Below the pieces are notes generated by a model that was not told the origin of the DNA, did not search any database, and saw nothing but the letters and a program-made list of their open reading frames with translations. The translations under genes and the position numbers were made by a program. Shown here in pieces: positions 21,447 through 34,852 of a DNA stretch of 64,000 nt (within the stretch, counting starts at the first letter, position 1; each line of letters opens with the position of its first letter). The DNA comes from Hydrangea macrophylla. Taxonomy: Eukaryota > Streptophyta > Magnoliopsida > Cornales > Hydrangeaceae. Location: NCBI GenBank assembly GCA_033977485.1, contig CM066988.1:4548501-4612500 (forward strand), given 5' to 3'.

Positions 21447-24400
21447 AAGAATTCCGTCCCGGAATTCAGAACAACTAAGCGCAAGAAGGGAGCAACGGCT
21501 TGCTCAAACCTTAAGCCAACAAGGCAAAAGAAAGGCGATCAACTAGAAGCTTACACTACTCGGGAAATTAGTGAGGGTAACTTTCCCACGTTTCACTCTT
21601 ACCTCGGCGATACTATGTTGATGCCAAAGGATCCTTACCAACGTGATGGACAACACACTGTCTTTCTTCTCAATTGTATGAACGGGTTGTTCTTCTCTTT
21701 ATACTATACGTCTTCACCAAGAGACACTACGGTCCAATCAAACACATGAGATGGTCAGGATCTCTATGAGTATCTACACATGAAACACATTGCGCACTCT
21801 CAATGATTGAGGCAGAAGAGCCTGACAAATACATAACTGTGCCATCTTCTAAAGGATTTCAAACGATTCAACAAATGTAGCACTAACTTACCACTTGATC
21901 AAATGCTGTAACTTAGGACAGCAATCTCAAACACAGGCAAATGACGATGACGGTTGGCATATGATTTCTGACGACTCTGAGCTGAAATCAACTTCTCACA
22001 AATTACTTTAATCTTTTCTGAAGTCTCTCTAATCATATTAGGACCATGAAGGATAGTCTCACCTACCTCACCCCAACACAAAGGAGATCAACACGGATGG
22101 CCATACAATGCCTCAAACGGTGCCATCTGATAACTGATGTTGGATGCAACTCGGCTAACAGAAACTGTTCTTCCCAATTACTACTAAGTGTCATAACACT
22201 ACTCTCAACATGTTTTCCAAAATCAATTAGAATAGAAGGAGCTGAATACCCCATACTTACTGTAATTTCTTCCAGGAAGGAAACACAACCTTCGTATCAC
22301 GGTTAAATGCATCGACACTGATACACTACGGCGTCTCACGATCGTACGAACATGAATCACACTAAGGGAAACTACGATGTCGGTCACTCTGAACGGTAAC
22401 GAACGTGTAGATGTGGTCCAAACGATCTACAAGGATCTAAAAGAGTGTTGTCCTTACGCAAAGTTCTTAGAAATACTGTAACAGGAAGTTAAAAACAGTT
22501 GTAATAAACCTGTGATTCTCTGGTGTCGGTCTTTACCTGCTGGCAAATCAAACTTTCCACCAATACTGGCGATGCAAAACATAGTACATCTTGTGTCTCC
22601 CGGATGTACGGCAAAACAGGAATGGCGGAACTCTTTCAACACATATCCACGGCAAGCAACGGGAACGGACACTCGGTCTCGAATTCTCAAACCTCTAATG
22701 TCACCAAAATTCCAATCCTGTCCAACGTCTCCATTAATCATACGGTATGTCAAGGAAATGGTCACATCATCGAGTTTCTGGATTGCTAACAACTTCAAGT
22801 CAAAACTTTCGATAACACATTCAAGTCAAACAAGGAAATTTGGGCATAAGTCTCCAAACCACAATTCTCAAAGTCATCACAATGTCTCAGTATTCTCCAC
22901 TCTTGCACTGGAAAATACACTAGGGTACACACGAGTCTCAACATTTTCCACTCTTGCATAGGTAAGAAAGTTAAGTCATAGTCATACTCCTCGGTCACGA
23001 CATTAGCCTAGCTCAGGTGGCAATGCAATTCAAGTCATAGTCCGCTCTTGTCTCAAGGTCATCCAAAGTTACATTTATAGTTACAGTTATAATTAAGGTC
23101 TCTTTGAGTTAGAAATGTCTCATATGTGATGTCTCCTAGTCCTAAGTCATGGGTAGTTCAATTCATGTTTAGGAAGCATATGGTATAGTTCAATCAACTC
23201 ACACTCAATGCTCACAAGAACAGGTGCCGAAGTCAAATAAGTTTTGCAACTTTGGTATAACACATTCTCACCTAAAGCATCTCAACAAAGTTCACCTCTA
23301 TTTTAGTCAATGAAGTTAATTGTCAAATGGGAAACGTTTCCAACAAAGTAATGGTATTCACCTATTAGTCCCGAGAAACCATGAATCTCATATACAAAGC
23401 AAATCTATAATGGGCCCAATGTTAGAAGGATTCGCGGATACTCTATTACCAAAAACGAGATATTCAAGAAACTTGTACCTCGGATAATCAATGTCCACAC
23501 TTAGATGATTTGGCATATGTGGTCATCGGTGCACAATCACAAACTTGTCCTAGCGAGGAATAAACACACAGCTTATCAAGTCTACTAAAGCAGCAGGTGC
23601 GTTCGTCAAACTGAATGGTATAACAATGGATTCACAATGTCCGTAACGTGGGCGCAAAGTAGTCTTAGAAATCTCACGTTCCCTAGTGCGCAACTAGTGA
23701 TAACTCTATTTCAAATCAATCTTTGAAACTAAACCCGCTGAACCACGGAGTTGGTCAAAAGGATCTACTGATTCTTATAGTCACAAGATTCGATGTCATA
23801 AGCAATACTCAACTTAAGCGAACCACCTATCTTCTTGGCACAAGAAAATGGGTACTCTCCAAGAAGACGGATTAAGACAAATGAATCGCTAACCTGTAAG
23901 TTCCCCAACTAAGTCCTTAACCCTTTCCACTCTACGGATGTCTTACAATATGGCGGCATCAAAATAGATGGAGTACTGGGTATTAATCTGTCACAACTCA
24001 ATTCTCACGGATAGGCGACAAGTCATGCAAATACTCAGGAAACACGTCAGTGTACTAACCCACAACGGAAGAGGATTCAATCAAATTTGGTTCATTCTCA
24101 TTGAAAAACAAAACAAGCTATTTAAGGAGTCAATACGATTTTTACCGGTGCACAAACTGTGAAGTGAATATATCAGAGTCTATATACGATCATCCACAAA
24201 ACAATTAAGATTCCTGGATGGTAATACAAATGCTACCTTCCTCTCGAAACAAGTCACAAGTGCTCGGTAAGTACTTACTAGCCCATACTCACAATCACAA
24301 ATCAAAGATGGTATACTGGTCAGCTATCACAGCTCGCAGCCATGACACATTCGATTTAAGGGAACCAAGCCTCCAACGGAAGTATCTATTAACAACTAAC

Positions 24401-26382
24401 GATGTAGGAACCAAGTGACTCATTCCTCAACTCATTGATAATGCGCGAGGTGGTATCTGAAGGGATATGATGCACCGATATCTATGGGCATAGTTGCACT
24501 GGGATTAAACACGAACAACTTACCTTGGATCACACAAGCACCGGTATTACCCATAGAAGGTGCAGCGGCAAAAAGATTAAACTGTCCTTATTGTCCCCCT
24601 AGGGGTGCTCGGCCAAAAATCTGAGTTGAAGGAGTTGGCTGTGGTAGTAACAAAGGTGGTCTATAAGCCTGCTGAACAGGTGGACGAACTGGGGGTGGTC
24701 CAACTGACTGTTCTTAGTCGGTGCACGAAGTTCTCTAACTTTTATTCGAACTCAAATACCCAAATACTAATATTCTCTGAACCACTTTACTACGTACATT
24801 CAACTCGGATCCAACTGCGTTGGTGCGTAGGCCTGGACGAAGTCCATTCTCAAAAGTTCTTACCTTCATTCTATTGCCCAATGTTATATCGGGAATGAGA
24901 CTAGCCTCATACTCAGGAACTGTCACGGCTCCCTAATGGAGATTTCAGAAATTCAATCCTCTTGGCTCAACAAACTACGAACGGGAAATACTGCTCTCGA
25001 AACAATCGGTTGAGGGTGTCCCATAACCTACTCTCCATAGTCGGTGTAGTCAACACTAACCCCCACTTAAATCTGACTAAAAATCTACAGCGTCTACTCG
25101 AAGATCCTCCTCAGATAGTACCAAGGTACTCTAAATTATGAATACGTGCTCAAGCCACAGTTCCACGTGAACCAGGCATGAATCTTAATAGGTTAAACAT
25201 AAATTCACACCTCAATTGAGGGATACGTGTACTTAGCATGAGATCACATAGCTCACAACATTAATCATGTTCACATAGAATATATAACGTTTCCCTTCAT
25301 AATTCCATTTACATTTGTGAACGATGATACCATTTTGCTTTGTAAATCAACTCGATACTTAGCATAAACGGCAAGGATAATACAGGAAAGGCAATCAACA
25401 TCAATATAGATTACTAGCAACCTTAAGCAATTTATATCATGATTCATACTAATCAATGCCTATCATGACCCATGAGAACACATAGTACTGAGAATATGCA
25501 CGTTTATAACATAACTGTGGGGCACGTCAAACATTAATGTACTTGGCATGTACCCTAAACATATATAAATGTTGGAACTGATTAGCTCATCGCATGTAGG
25601 ACATGTACACATATCACGTGTGAACATTAACTTAAACATCACATTCACATAGAAGCATGCTCATCAACAATACGGGATCATATTACTCAATATGCATCAA
25701 TACATATTAGAACGAATGAAAATCATATAAACACTTAGCACATTGGGTATGGAACATGTAATCGTTGATAGGTAAGCACTTAGCATATACGTACCTAGCC
25801 TCGAAGGCATTCAACATTAAGCATGTTAGCATTATACTTACCTTTCATGAAATACGTACCCTACATATCATAGCCAAAGGAAATGCACAACATAATACAT
25901 AGAGCACATAGGCTTCATATGAACTCACATAACACGTAAGACATGAAACATGTAAACTGGGCACGTAAGCACAAAAGTTCCGAAGACTTTCACTCAATAA
26001 AAAAAAAATATGCCCATGCAACATCTCACTATGTAAAGCAAACGGCGGCATAGTTAAAACAATTAGCATTGAATGATGAATCAAATGACTATTAACCACA
26101 TTAAGCAACTCATAGAAGGACTAATGCCATCCCATGGAGTATGTAAACATTTAACATGTAAGCAGATACTACGTTGAATGTGAAACATGTAAACATCTTG
26201 AACATGTAATCATGTAGGTTCCGAAGGAAATCAACCTCTACGCATGCCCACGCGGCATCGCATCATCTCAACGAAAAATCTCAATGAAATAAACGGAAAA
26301 CAATAAACAAGCTTAAGCGTGGACAAAAACGAAACAAGCGCGAAGTAAACACCCATAGCCCCTAGGTATTCAAACCCGATTA

Positions 26383-26394
26383 GCTCTGATACCA
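26383..26394 (-). promoter_or_regulatory. Primer-binding site, family-B element
   Basis: The minus strand reads TGGTATCAGAGC, a perfect complement of the plant initiator methionine tRNA 3' end. It lies three bases inside the 5' LTR boundary. Confidence 0.93.
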
Positions 26395-26397
26395 ATC

Positions 26398-28352
26398 TAT
26401 CACGCCCCGGGAACCGAAGCGCGAGGAAAGAGAAAAAGATAGAGAGAAAAGAATTAAAAATCCAATCACAAATGCGGAAGCGACATTAGGATCCCACGGG
26501 GATTCCTACAAGAATGACTCACTAATACATAAATCCAAACTGAACATACATGTTAATGAATCCAACGAAGATGAAAGCATTTGAAAATCACATTAAAAGA
26601 CTCTCCGGGGAAGCACTAGCTCAAGGGGAGAAAGGAAAATACAATAATTTTGAAGAAGGGCATTTTTGACAGTTGCTGAATTTTAAAACATCTATAAGTA
26701 GCTGTATCTTTAAAATTTTCACATTCTGTTCGCATAAGTCCATGTAAAATTCGATTCTGCACAACTTTCGTCTAATAACATTGTTTCCAATTCTGCACCA
26801 TTTGGGCAGAAAATAAAGAAAACTGTAGCAGTTTTTCTATGACAGCAACTTTTGACAACATTTTGAAACATTACCAACTATGCCAAATTTTCAAGTTTAA
26901 ACATTGGTACAAGACTAAACAAGTCCTAAATAACATATGACACGTGTCTAGACCAAACGGAACTTCATGTATTCGAGATTTAATAAAAACAAGGAATAAA
27001 AGAGATGAAGAGAGGAAGAATGGGAGAGGGAGAGATTGGGGGAGAGAGATTTTAAAACATTTCCTTTAAATACAAAAGGGACAAATCCGGCAAGGATTTC
27101 ATACAAATACAATGAGTCCGGTAGGGACAAAACCAAACATAAACGAATCCGGCAAGGATTCCATACAATTACAATGAGTCCGGCAAGGACAAAACCAAAC
27201 ATAAACGAATCCGGCAAGGATTCAAATCAACACATATACATAAAACTTTAAAAGAAATGCTACGGTCTTGGAAACATAGTTACATAACATAAATAAAAGG
27301 ACTAACACTTGTCCATCAAACTTACAACAAGACTTCCGATGACAAAATTATTGAATCCAAACTTTAGAAGTTTAATAAGAGTAATACAAAAATTTTCTTG
27401 AAGAGCTCCAACTATTACAAACTTCTCAAAGACTAAAATTTACATGGGAACTATTTATTTACATATGTAGACACGAGTCCTTAAAATGGAACAAAATACA
27501 CCAACGTCTATGCGTCGGTCACATGTGCCCTTTTTGCCCTTATCAAGTTCACCTGAAAAATATTTTGTCGTTTTTATGAGAACGACGGCTCGTAGACAAC
27601 ATTGTAACAAATCTATATGCTATCCATGACTAAAATGAAATGAGGTGCAATGAATCGCCACCATGGCTACCATGAAATGTTTAAAGCCGCAAGGCTATGC
27701 GTGACAAATGCACATCTCTCTCGTTACCGGACCAGGAGCCACCCACGCATGGAGTGTAGCATACCAACTTCCGGGAGCTACCCGAATATAGTTTGGAGTT
27801 TGAATGTTTCTAAGGGTCATTCTCCCTGTCTCACATCACAACCCACGTCCGGATTTCTTAAATCAAATTCCCACACATGGGGTTTTTCTCTCTTTTTCAA
27901 ATAAAACATTTATGTCGTGATACATGAATGCTTGCCGATTAGGCCTCAATGCACATGATGCTTAACAATGACATTAAGGATGATTCACCATAATATATTA
28001 GGCAACAATTCTAGTCTATTAAACATTATATCAAGAGCTTCAAAGAATGTAATTAAATTTCATAATTTAACATTCCTAACAAGAGATTCCAAACCAATGT
28101 CCTAGTATGTTCTTACATACCAAGGGGGGCATCCTAGGCACATTTAACAACACATAATATATTCTTACACCATCAAAGCTTATGAATCACACTTAGGCAA
28201 TTTATCCTAAATTTTACAATTTTGGGAAAAACCTAGTGCTTGTGTCTAAGTTATCCTCCTAACATTTATTTTCTTTCCTTATAAGCATAATTTATAGATA
28301 GCACAACTTAAACATGCAAATCACAAATAGTCAAGAGATCCTAAATTTACAA

Positions 28353-28399
<47 letters not shown>

Positions 28400-29360
28400 T
28401 GATGCATGTATCCAATTTGTTCTCCTATCATCACTCTAATTACATTTAACACCCCAAATTTTCAACTTACACAATCAAAGAATAAAATTCATATTTAGGC
28501 AAAATACCCCTAACATTACAACTTTGGAGACAACCTAACATATAAATAAACTCAAGGGATTGTAGACAAGCATAACATATAGAAAAGCAACAATATAAAT
28601 CTACCTCAAAGAAGCTTCTTCCAAAATAAATGAAAATCACCCAATATGCAAGGAAATTCATAAAGGCTCCAATAACTCCAAGTATATGAGAAGAGAAGTC
28701 CAAGAACCCATTGCATGCAATAATTCTTCCATAGGACTCCATGGTTGAAGGAGATAAGTTTTGGAGCTCTATGTAATTAGGGAAAACTATGGTAAAGGCC
28801 ACCAAAATGAATTTCGAAGGTACCCCTAGGTAGCTCTTGAAAATCTAAGACTAAAATGTGAAATAGTAAAACTCACGAAAATCCCTATTTAATGGCCTAT
28901 TTAACCTTGAAGAAGGAGTAATGGAGGGTTTGTATACCCACATTCATGTAGAGAGAAGGAGGAAGAAGAAGAGAGAAAAAGAAAGGAAAAAAAATGAAAA
29001 GTCAAGAGGGATAGAGAGAAGTGGCCAGCCATTAAGTGGGGTGGTGGGGTCCACAAATTGTTTTGTCTTGTTTGGCATTTTAAATACTTGTAGATATATG
29101 TAGTATATGTGTGTGTATGTGTGGTCTACCTCTACACACCCAATTTAAAATATGTACCCACTTTAACATCAAGATAATAAATAAAATCTTGTAGTAAAAT
29201 AAAATAAGACCAAATAAACCAAGAAAATTAAATAAATAAATAAATTAATATAGTGACATAAGTTCAGATAAATTCAAATACTGCCCCAAAATAATTAACT
29301 GGCCCGCACATCAGCATTTAAATAAGATTTTTCACTTAATTAAAATTTTGAGTTATGACA
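26398..29360 (-). mobile_element. Family-B 5' LTR, intact
   Basis: This uninterrupted 2963-bp LTR serves as the reference for family B. On the plus strand it begins TATCACGCCCC, where other copies have TGTCACGCCCC, so its terminal dinucleotide is mutated. It ends GAGTTATGACA. It contains a 42-base A run (28356-28397) and tandem units based on AATCCGGCAAGGA (about 27085-27225). A TATTTAAA near 29078-29085 is a possible TATA element on the minus strand. Confidence 0.92.
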
Positions 29361-29567
29361 ATAGGCATCACTCAAGCATGATCTCATACTTTCCTTTGTT
29401 ATGCATCAGTTTCACTAATATCTTGGCATGATCCACTCCATGTATCAGTACGTAAGGGTTATATATAGTCTAGTATGTTTGAACTAGAAGGAATAATAAG
29501 AATTATACAAGCTTCTTCCCTTATCATTCTTTCTCTCTCTCTCTCTTTACACGACTTGTTCATTTCA
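29361..29567 (+). mobile_element. Reina-like 5' LTR, second part
   Basis: The Reina-type LTR resumes here at the duplicated ATAGG and ends TTCATTTCA. TTATATATAG at 29459-29468 is a plausible TATA box. The matching place in the 3' LTR reads TTATGTAA, so that promoter has decayed. A CT tract lies at 29530-29547. Confidence 0.88.
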
Positions 29568-29568
29568 G

Positions 29569-29580
29569 TCGTATCAGAGC
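29569..29580 (+). promoter_or_regulatory. Primer-binding site, Reina-like element
   Basis: TCGTATCAGAGC lies one base after the LTR. It differs at one position from the initiator methionine tRNA complement. Confidence 0.75.
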
Positions 29581-29599
29581 CCACAAGAATTCAAGGACA

Positions 29600-30600
29600 C
29601 CCGTGGAAAATCCCACACCGAATTCTGCAATAAAGTGAGTGAGATCCTGGCTCTTCATGAGTCAAATTTTGATCAAGATCACAACTCCCTTCAAGCTATC
29701 CTCACCGAGTTACAAGCTTGGCGCCTCACCCATAATCCAAATCCATCTACCCATACGGACAACGTCAACCCCTTCGCTCCCGGCTCGAGCTCCACCGTGG
29801 CTCATCCCAATACCACAACCAGCCCGTCTACGGCCAACCCGCCAACGCACCTCAAGTTGTATTTTCCAAAATTCATGGGTGACGACCCTACCGGCTGGAT
29901 ATATAGAGCCGAGCAGTACTTCAAATTTCAGAATGTGGCCCCTACTCAATAGGTTCAATTGCTTCCTTCCATCTTGAAGGAATCTCCCTACAATGGCACC
30001 GATGGCTTTCCAAATTCATGGGTCCTTTAAGTTGGAACGATTTTATGGTTGCCTTGCTCCGACGGTTTGGACCCACCAACTTCGACGATCCCTCCGAGGC
30101 CCTCACGTGGCTGAAATAAGTCACTTCGGTAGGCGCTTACCAAGAGGAGTTCAAAAGACTCTCCCAACTAGTTGATGCTCTTCCCAACAAGTATTTAATC
30201 GGGTGTTTTACGGCCGGCCTCAAAGACAAGATTCGGTTTGATGTCAAAATCAAGAATCCCTGTACAATCTCAAAAGCCATTAGCGTGGCCAGACTCATTG
30301 AAGAGAGAAATGACCTCCAACGGAAAACTAGTCCTTACTCCCGACCATTCATTACCAATCCAATACTGCAAAACCGTAACCCATCCAATACTTCCACCAC
30401 AAACCCCATTCACACTACCACCGCTGGTCTTCTTGGACGTCCACCTATGCCAAAAATAAGCCAGCCCAATTCCACCGTACCATTCAAACGGATCACCGGT
30501 CAGGAAGCTCAAACTCGACGTGAAAAGGGCCTCGGCTACTATTGCAACGAAAAATACACCCCCGGCCACCGTTGTAGCAAACCACAGCTATTCATGATCG
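29600..30600 (+). pseudogene. gag: Reina-like gag, broken
   Basis: Gag features are spread over changing frames. They include a Pro/Thr-rich segment, LYFPKFMGDDPTGWIYRAEQ (about 29850-29925), a capsid-like region (WHRWLSKFMGP), GCFTAGLKDKIRFDV (about 30196-30250) and ARLIEERNDLQ. Lesions seen are a stop at 29950-29952, a frame change just after it, and a stop at 30117-30119. The zinc knuckle near 30534-30570 has Gly (GGC) where its first Cys is expected, followed by CNEKYTPGHRC. It would have formed the element's particle. It is not translatable as a whole. Confidence 0.85.
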
Positions 30601-31195
30601 AAGACCTTCTATATCCCGACAACCCACCATCCGAAACATTTACACTTGCCCATGAAATCGAAACCAAAACCGATCCTGAAACTGAGCCTACTCCAGATAA
30701 TTTCTTCCAAGAAGTAACCCCAACCAACCACCTTCAAGCCGAACCAGTTCTGGAAATCTCTTTTCATGCCATGACCGACACTACCCACCACCAAACTATC
30801 CAAGTCCTTGGAAAATTGAAAAACAATGACATTACTGTGCTCATCGATGGCGGAAGTACTCATAACTTTATTGATAAAAATGTGGTGTCCAAATTCAGGC
30901 TTCGCGTCGTACAGGATACACCATTCCAAGTTATGGTAGTCAACCGCGAGAAGATCAATTGTGCCGGCCGATGCTTAGCTTCTCTATTATCATCCAGGAT
31001 CATCCCATTACCGCCGACTTCTACGTATTACCGGAGGCAGCTTGCCAGGCCATTTTGGGAGTACAATGGTTGGAAACCCTCAGACCCATTAAAATCTTCT
31101 ACAAGGCCCTGACTATGAGATTCAGAAAGGATGGTATGGCTCTCAAATTCAATGGTCTCTGCTGTTCTGAGATTGAAGCCTTGACTACCAAGTAG
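30600..31195 (+). pseudogene. pro: Reina-like protease region, frameshifted
   Basis: An acidic linker leads to the aspartic protease motif VLIDGGSTHNF (about 30837-30870), a form usual in this clade. The frame changes near 30960, and the rest (DFYVLPEAACQAILGVQWL) lies in the next frame until a stop at 31193-31195. The split makes a complete protease impossible from one frame. Confidence 0.82.
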
Positions 31196-31829
31196 TTGCA
31201 ACACCTTAAAAGAATCAGCTTATTCTTACAAATAACCCCATGTCAAGCACCAAGCCAGACCGAGGGTCACTACCCCGATATTGGCCAAATCCTTACTAAA
31301 TTTCACTCAGTCTTTGATGAGCCCATCAGACTTCTGCCAACTCGCAGCCATGACCATAAGATTCCTCTTCCAACCGACCAAGGCCCAGTCAGTGTCTGGC
31401 TTACCAAAAAACCGAGATCGAAACCATGGTCCGTGAGTTACTCACATCGAGCTTAATCCGTCCTAGAACTAGCCCATTCTCCTCCCCCGTATTACTTGTA
31501 CGCAAGGCGGATGGCGGGTGGAGATTTTACGTCGATTACCGCACCTTGAATCACATCACCATCAAATATAAGTATCCAATTCCCGTTATCGACGAACTCC
31601 TTTATGAGTTGAATGGTGCCAAATATTTCTCAAAGTTAGACCTCTGCATGGGCTATCATCAAATCCGTGTCCATCCCAACAACATCCACAAAGCGGCATT
31701 TTCGTACCCATGAAGGCCATTACGAGTTCCCTGTCATGCCCTTCGGCCTCTCCAATGCCCCCGCCACCTTTCAGAGCCTCATGAACGACTTGTTTCGACC
31801 CGATCTTCAAAAATTCATCTTAGTGTTTT
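31196..31829 (+). pseudogene. pol: Reina-like RT, N-terminal part
   Basis: A lead-in (HSVFDEPIRLLP) precedes RT blocks [38 protein letters not shown] and [11 protein letters not shown]. After a frame change near 31705 comes [14 protein letters not shown]. Another frame change lies near 31410-31430. The segment stops at KFILVF, immediately before the catalytic acidic pair, because a solo LTR starts at 31830. Confidence 0.88.
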
Positions 31830-33349
31830 TGTGGATATCGCAGTTTAACTACCCACAGCTTTTCTTTTAAATTCTTTTCCAAAAAATTTCTTTAAAGAGT
31901 CGCCACTTAATTTTTAAAAGGAAAATTAAGAAACCATTTTAAATGCAAACTGATCTTTTGCGAAACCGAAGATAAACCGGGTCCGGGGATTATGGAATGA
32001 AAGGGGAAGGAGCCCGACGGACTAAAACACCCCCTTTCATCATATCTCGCGATAGGCCTCTACTCAATATCCTTTTTAATCAAATTAATAATCTAAGCAT
32101 GCCCTCAATTAATACATATATACATATACATTACACAAGCATGTTGGAAATGGTGTAAAATTGCTAACGACAAAATATCATTCATAAGCCACGTAATTCA
32201 AGTAGCAAGCAACATGATATACAATAGAGAACTAGAAAACAAACCCGGGATCCGGCCGCGAATATTAAACGTGCAATGCATGCAAGAACAAAATAAATCT
32301 AATAAAAGGTCTTTAACACATATATACACATAAGGCACAACCTAGGCTAAGGTGTCGCACATGGAGTCGAAAATCAATCTAAATCAAAGAATAGAATTAA
32401 ACTAGAGAAGAGTTGAGAAATTGTACCTCAAATGCGCTACAAAACAAAGGTCAGTACACATGCCTTAGACAAAGTATAATATCAAAAATAATTAATCATA
32501 AGTCATATTCAATTAGATACAACTTAGACAAGAGATAAGTCCTACTTATGAATATCAACATGTATGAATGAATGCATGAATATGAACAAGAATGAGATAT
32601 GAATTTATTCACTAATTTGGATCACTTAGCCTCTGGATTTAAGCTAAATTATCATTATTCAAAACATGATTTGAGTTCCAAGACATTAGGAGACCATTTG
32701 AGTTGAAATAAATAAGATTAGACAAATACAGGAGCAGTTTTTTTATGAATTACAGAGAGCAGACCAGACTTTCAAAGCTAGAAAAACCATTGTTCCAACA
32801 GTTAGATCTTAATGATATTTGGATATGATATGCCTTTGTGAGTCTAGTTTCTATCCCAAAAAGAAAATCAAGGTTTGAACGGTTAGATCTCCGAGAATTA
32901 AACAAACACTAGACATCACTCAGGGACTTTCAACTCTCTGTCCAGAGATCTTGTATGATTTTTTTAAAAATAGCAAACAAATGAGAAACACTTAGATCTT
33001 TTTAGGGTATCTTTCTAACACATTAAGGTACTTAGAAAAAATTATTAGAGACTTGGGAAACTCTATTAAGGTTCTGATTTATTAATTTCAAAACGGACTT
33101 ACTGTTCTGAAACTATTCTGAAATTCTGGACAGATTGTGGTTGTCTCACAAAACTCATGATCAAACCACTTAAAACACGAAATCTCACCAAAATAAAAAT
33201 TGTAGTGGTAAAACATCGTGTTATTGACGCTCTCCCGTTGGTTTCATTCAATTCCAATGGTCTGATTTCGAACTAAAAATCTTTGATTGAAAACAGTTTG
33301 TGAATCCACTGTTTTCATTTTGCTAGTTCCACTTTGTTGATTGGCCTCA

Positions 33350-34130
33350 ACTATTAGATCATAATGTTGGGCTTAAACCAAATCATTTCTTCTACCATTT
33401 GATGGTCATTGAAGACTAAGGACCTCTTTAGACTTATGGACTTTTAATGAAGTATGAAATGGACTTCACAAAATCCCAAACAATGAACTCAAACTTATAG
33501 ACCAAAACTTGAGTTCAAATCATTACTCCTACCACTTGGTGGTCATTGGAGGCTAAAGACACACATACATGTAGGTTTTGGACGAAATATGAAGAACTTC
33601 CAAAAAAAACCCAAGGAAGAGGTTAGTCTAAGCCATAGAGATGGTCATAAACTTAAAGTATTTCTCCTACCATTTGATGGTCATTGGAGACTAAAGGAAA
33701 ACAAATCCACTCTAATCTCCATGGAATATGGTATGAATTCCATAAGATTCATAGTAAAGAGATCCTAGTAAGAATACCCAAGGTTTTACTCAATTTAATA
33801 GACTTTTAAACATTCAAGTTCCATAGATTTCATCAAACTATGAAAGCTTACACTCAAATCCTCTCCCAAACATATGGTCCTTGAGGAATATAGATTTCAT
33901 TCTCCTCCCAAATTAATGGTCCTTGGAGACTAAATAAGACACAAATCTACTCAAACCTCTATGAAATATAGTAAGAATTCCATGAGATTCTTAATACAAG
34001 TCATGGGTTAGGACTTGAATCTCACCGATTATATGTAGATTATGACCATGATTCATTTTTAGTCTCCATATGGATCATAAGATCATAGGAAACTAAAGAA
34101 TCAAACTCAAATAGACTCACTAAGATATGT
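33350..34130. repeat. Degenerate repeats of about 130 bp in solo LTR
   Basis: The phrase CTACCATTTGATGGTCATTG and the related ATGGTCCTTGGAGACTAAA recur near 33393, 33521, 33663, 33875, 33915 and 34060. Phrases such as CTCAAACTTATAGACCAAA lie between them. They look like an old tandem array. Confidence 0.6.
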
Positions 34131-34711
34131 AAAACCTTATGAAGGAAATAGAAATAAAGGAAATCAAAGTTTATTTAGAGGACTAGGAACACAAATTTTT
34201 CAAAATTAACTTATCTCAAACCCAAGGCATCAATTAGGTCCAAATTAATGAAATATTATGAGATTCAATCACAAGCTCTTGGTGGTGTGTGATGAAATGG
34301 GATGAGAAGAGAGGTTTTGAAAATGTGAAAATTTCATAGATCTAAGAACTTGTGATTGAATTATCCTAACTCTACCAAGGATTAAGAGGTTACCTCTATG
34401 ACCTCAAAGAATTCTTCAATTTCTTGTGAAGCTCTTCCAAGATCTTCAAATTCTTCTCAAAGTTCTTCAAATTCTTCAAGATATTCTTCTCTTCTTCTCA
34501 ATTCTCTATATGATTCTTATCTCTTTCTCTCTCTAAAACTCAAGTATATCTTTTGTATATGTATGTATATTGATTCAAAAGTTCAAGTCCCCTCAAAATG
34601 AAGATGAAGGTCTCTTTATATAGGCCATCATCTCAAGGATAAATGGGTAAATTCGGGTGGAGACCCATGTGCAAAGATTTCTTCTAGAACATGTGAGAAA
34701 AGCAGTCTGTT

Positions 34712-34852
34712 ACAGCCAGCGGCACTCGACGGCTCCCGGCGGCATTCTCTGAGTGCCGGGCGGCATTCACTGAATTCCGGGCGGCAACCCGTGAGTGCCG
34801 GCGCGGCACTCAGTGAGTGCCGCCGGGTTTTCCGGGTGCCAGGGTTAACTGA
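34712..34852. repeat. GC-rich GGCACTC/GAGTGCC array
   Basis: Within an AT-rich LTR, 140 bases are made of units such as GCGGCATTC, CTGAGTGCCGGGC and GCGGCACTCAGTGAGTGCCGC. The last of these is near-palindromic. Both the composition and the potential for hairpins are unlike the surroundings. Confidence 0.75.

Larger units (their letters stand above)
21432..26397 (-). pseudogene. Family-B gag-pol remnant, heavily degraded
   Basis: The 5-kb interior has the right length and order for gag-pol but no long open frame. Recognisable pieces, all minus strand, are: an integrase C-terminal part at 21899-22081 ([28 protein letters not shown]), part of the integrase zinc-finger region at 22454-22798 (EFRHSCFAVHPGD), scattered RT-like blocks around 23570-23770, and a Gag piece at 24735-24960 (MTVPEYEASL, FENGLRPGLR). 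Stops and frame changes separate them. The related element at 10296-20245 shows what each piece corresponds to. The first 1.4 kb after the primer-binding site has no recognisable coding sequence. Confidence 0.8.
8525..29360 (-). mobile_element. Family-B Tekay-like LTR retrotransposon, degenerate inside
   Basis: The element runs from TGTCACGCCCCGG to AGTTATGACA, with ATAGG duplicated at 8520-8524 and 29361-29365. On the minus strand the order is 5' LTR (26398-29360), primer-binding site (26383-26394), decayed gag-pol (21432-26397), polypurine tract, and 3' LTR (8525-21431, split by the element at 10296-20245). Its own length is about 10.9 kb. The LTRs differ by about 1 percent by eye, so it inserted recently. 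The interior has no intact domain, which points to movement by proteins from another element. Confidence 0.88.

Noticed and set aside
29710..31000. Minus-strand open frames opposite Reina gag and protease (29710-29958, 30270-30569, 30609-30929)
   Set aside because: They are shadows of the plus-strand coding sequence, with no motifs of their own.
34712..34852. GC-rich repeats as a possible CRISPR-like array
   Set aside because: Units differ in length, lack constant spacers and lie in a plant LTR.
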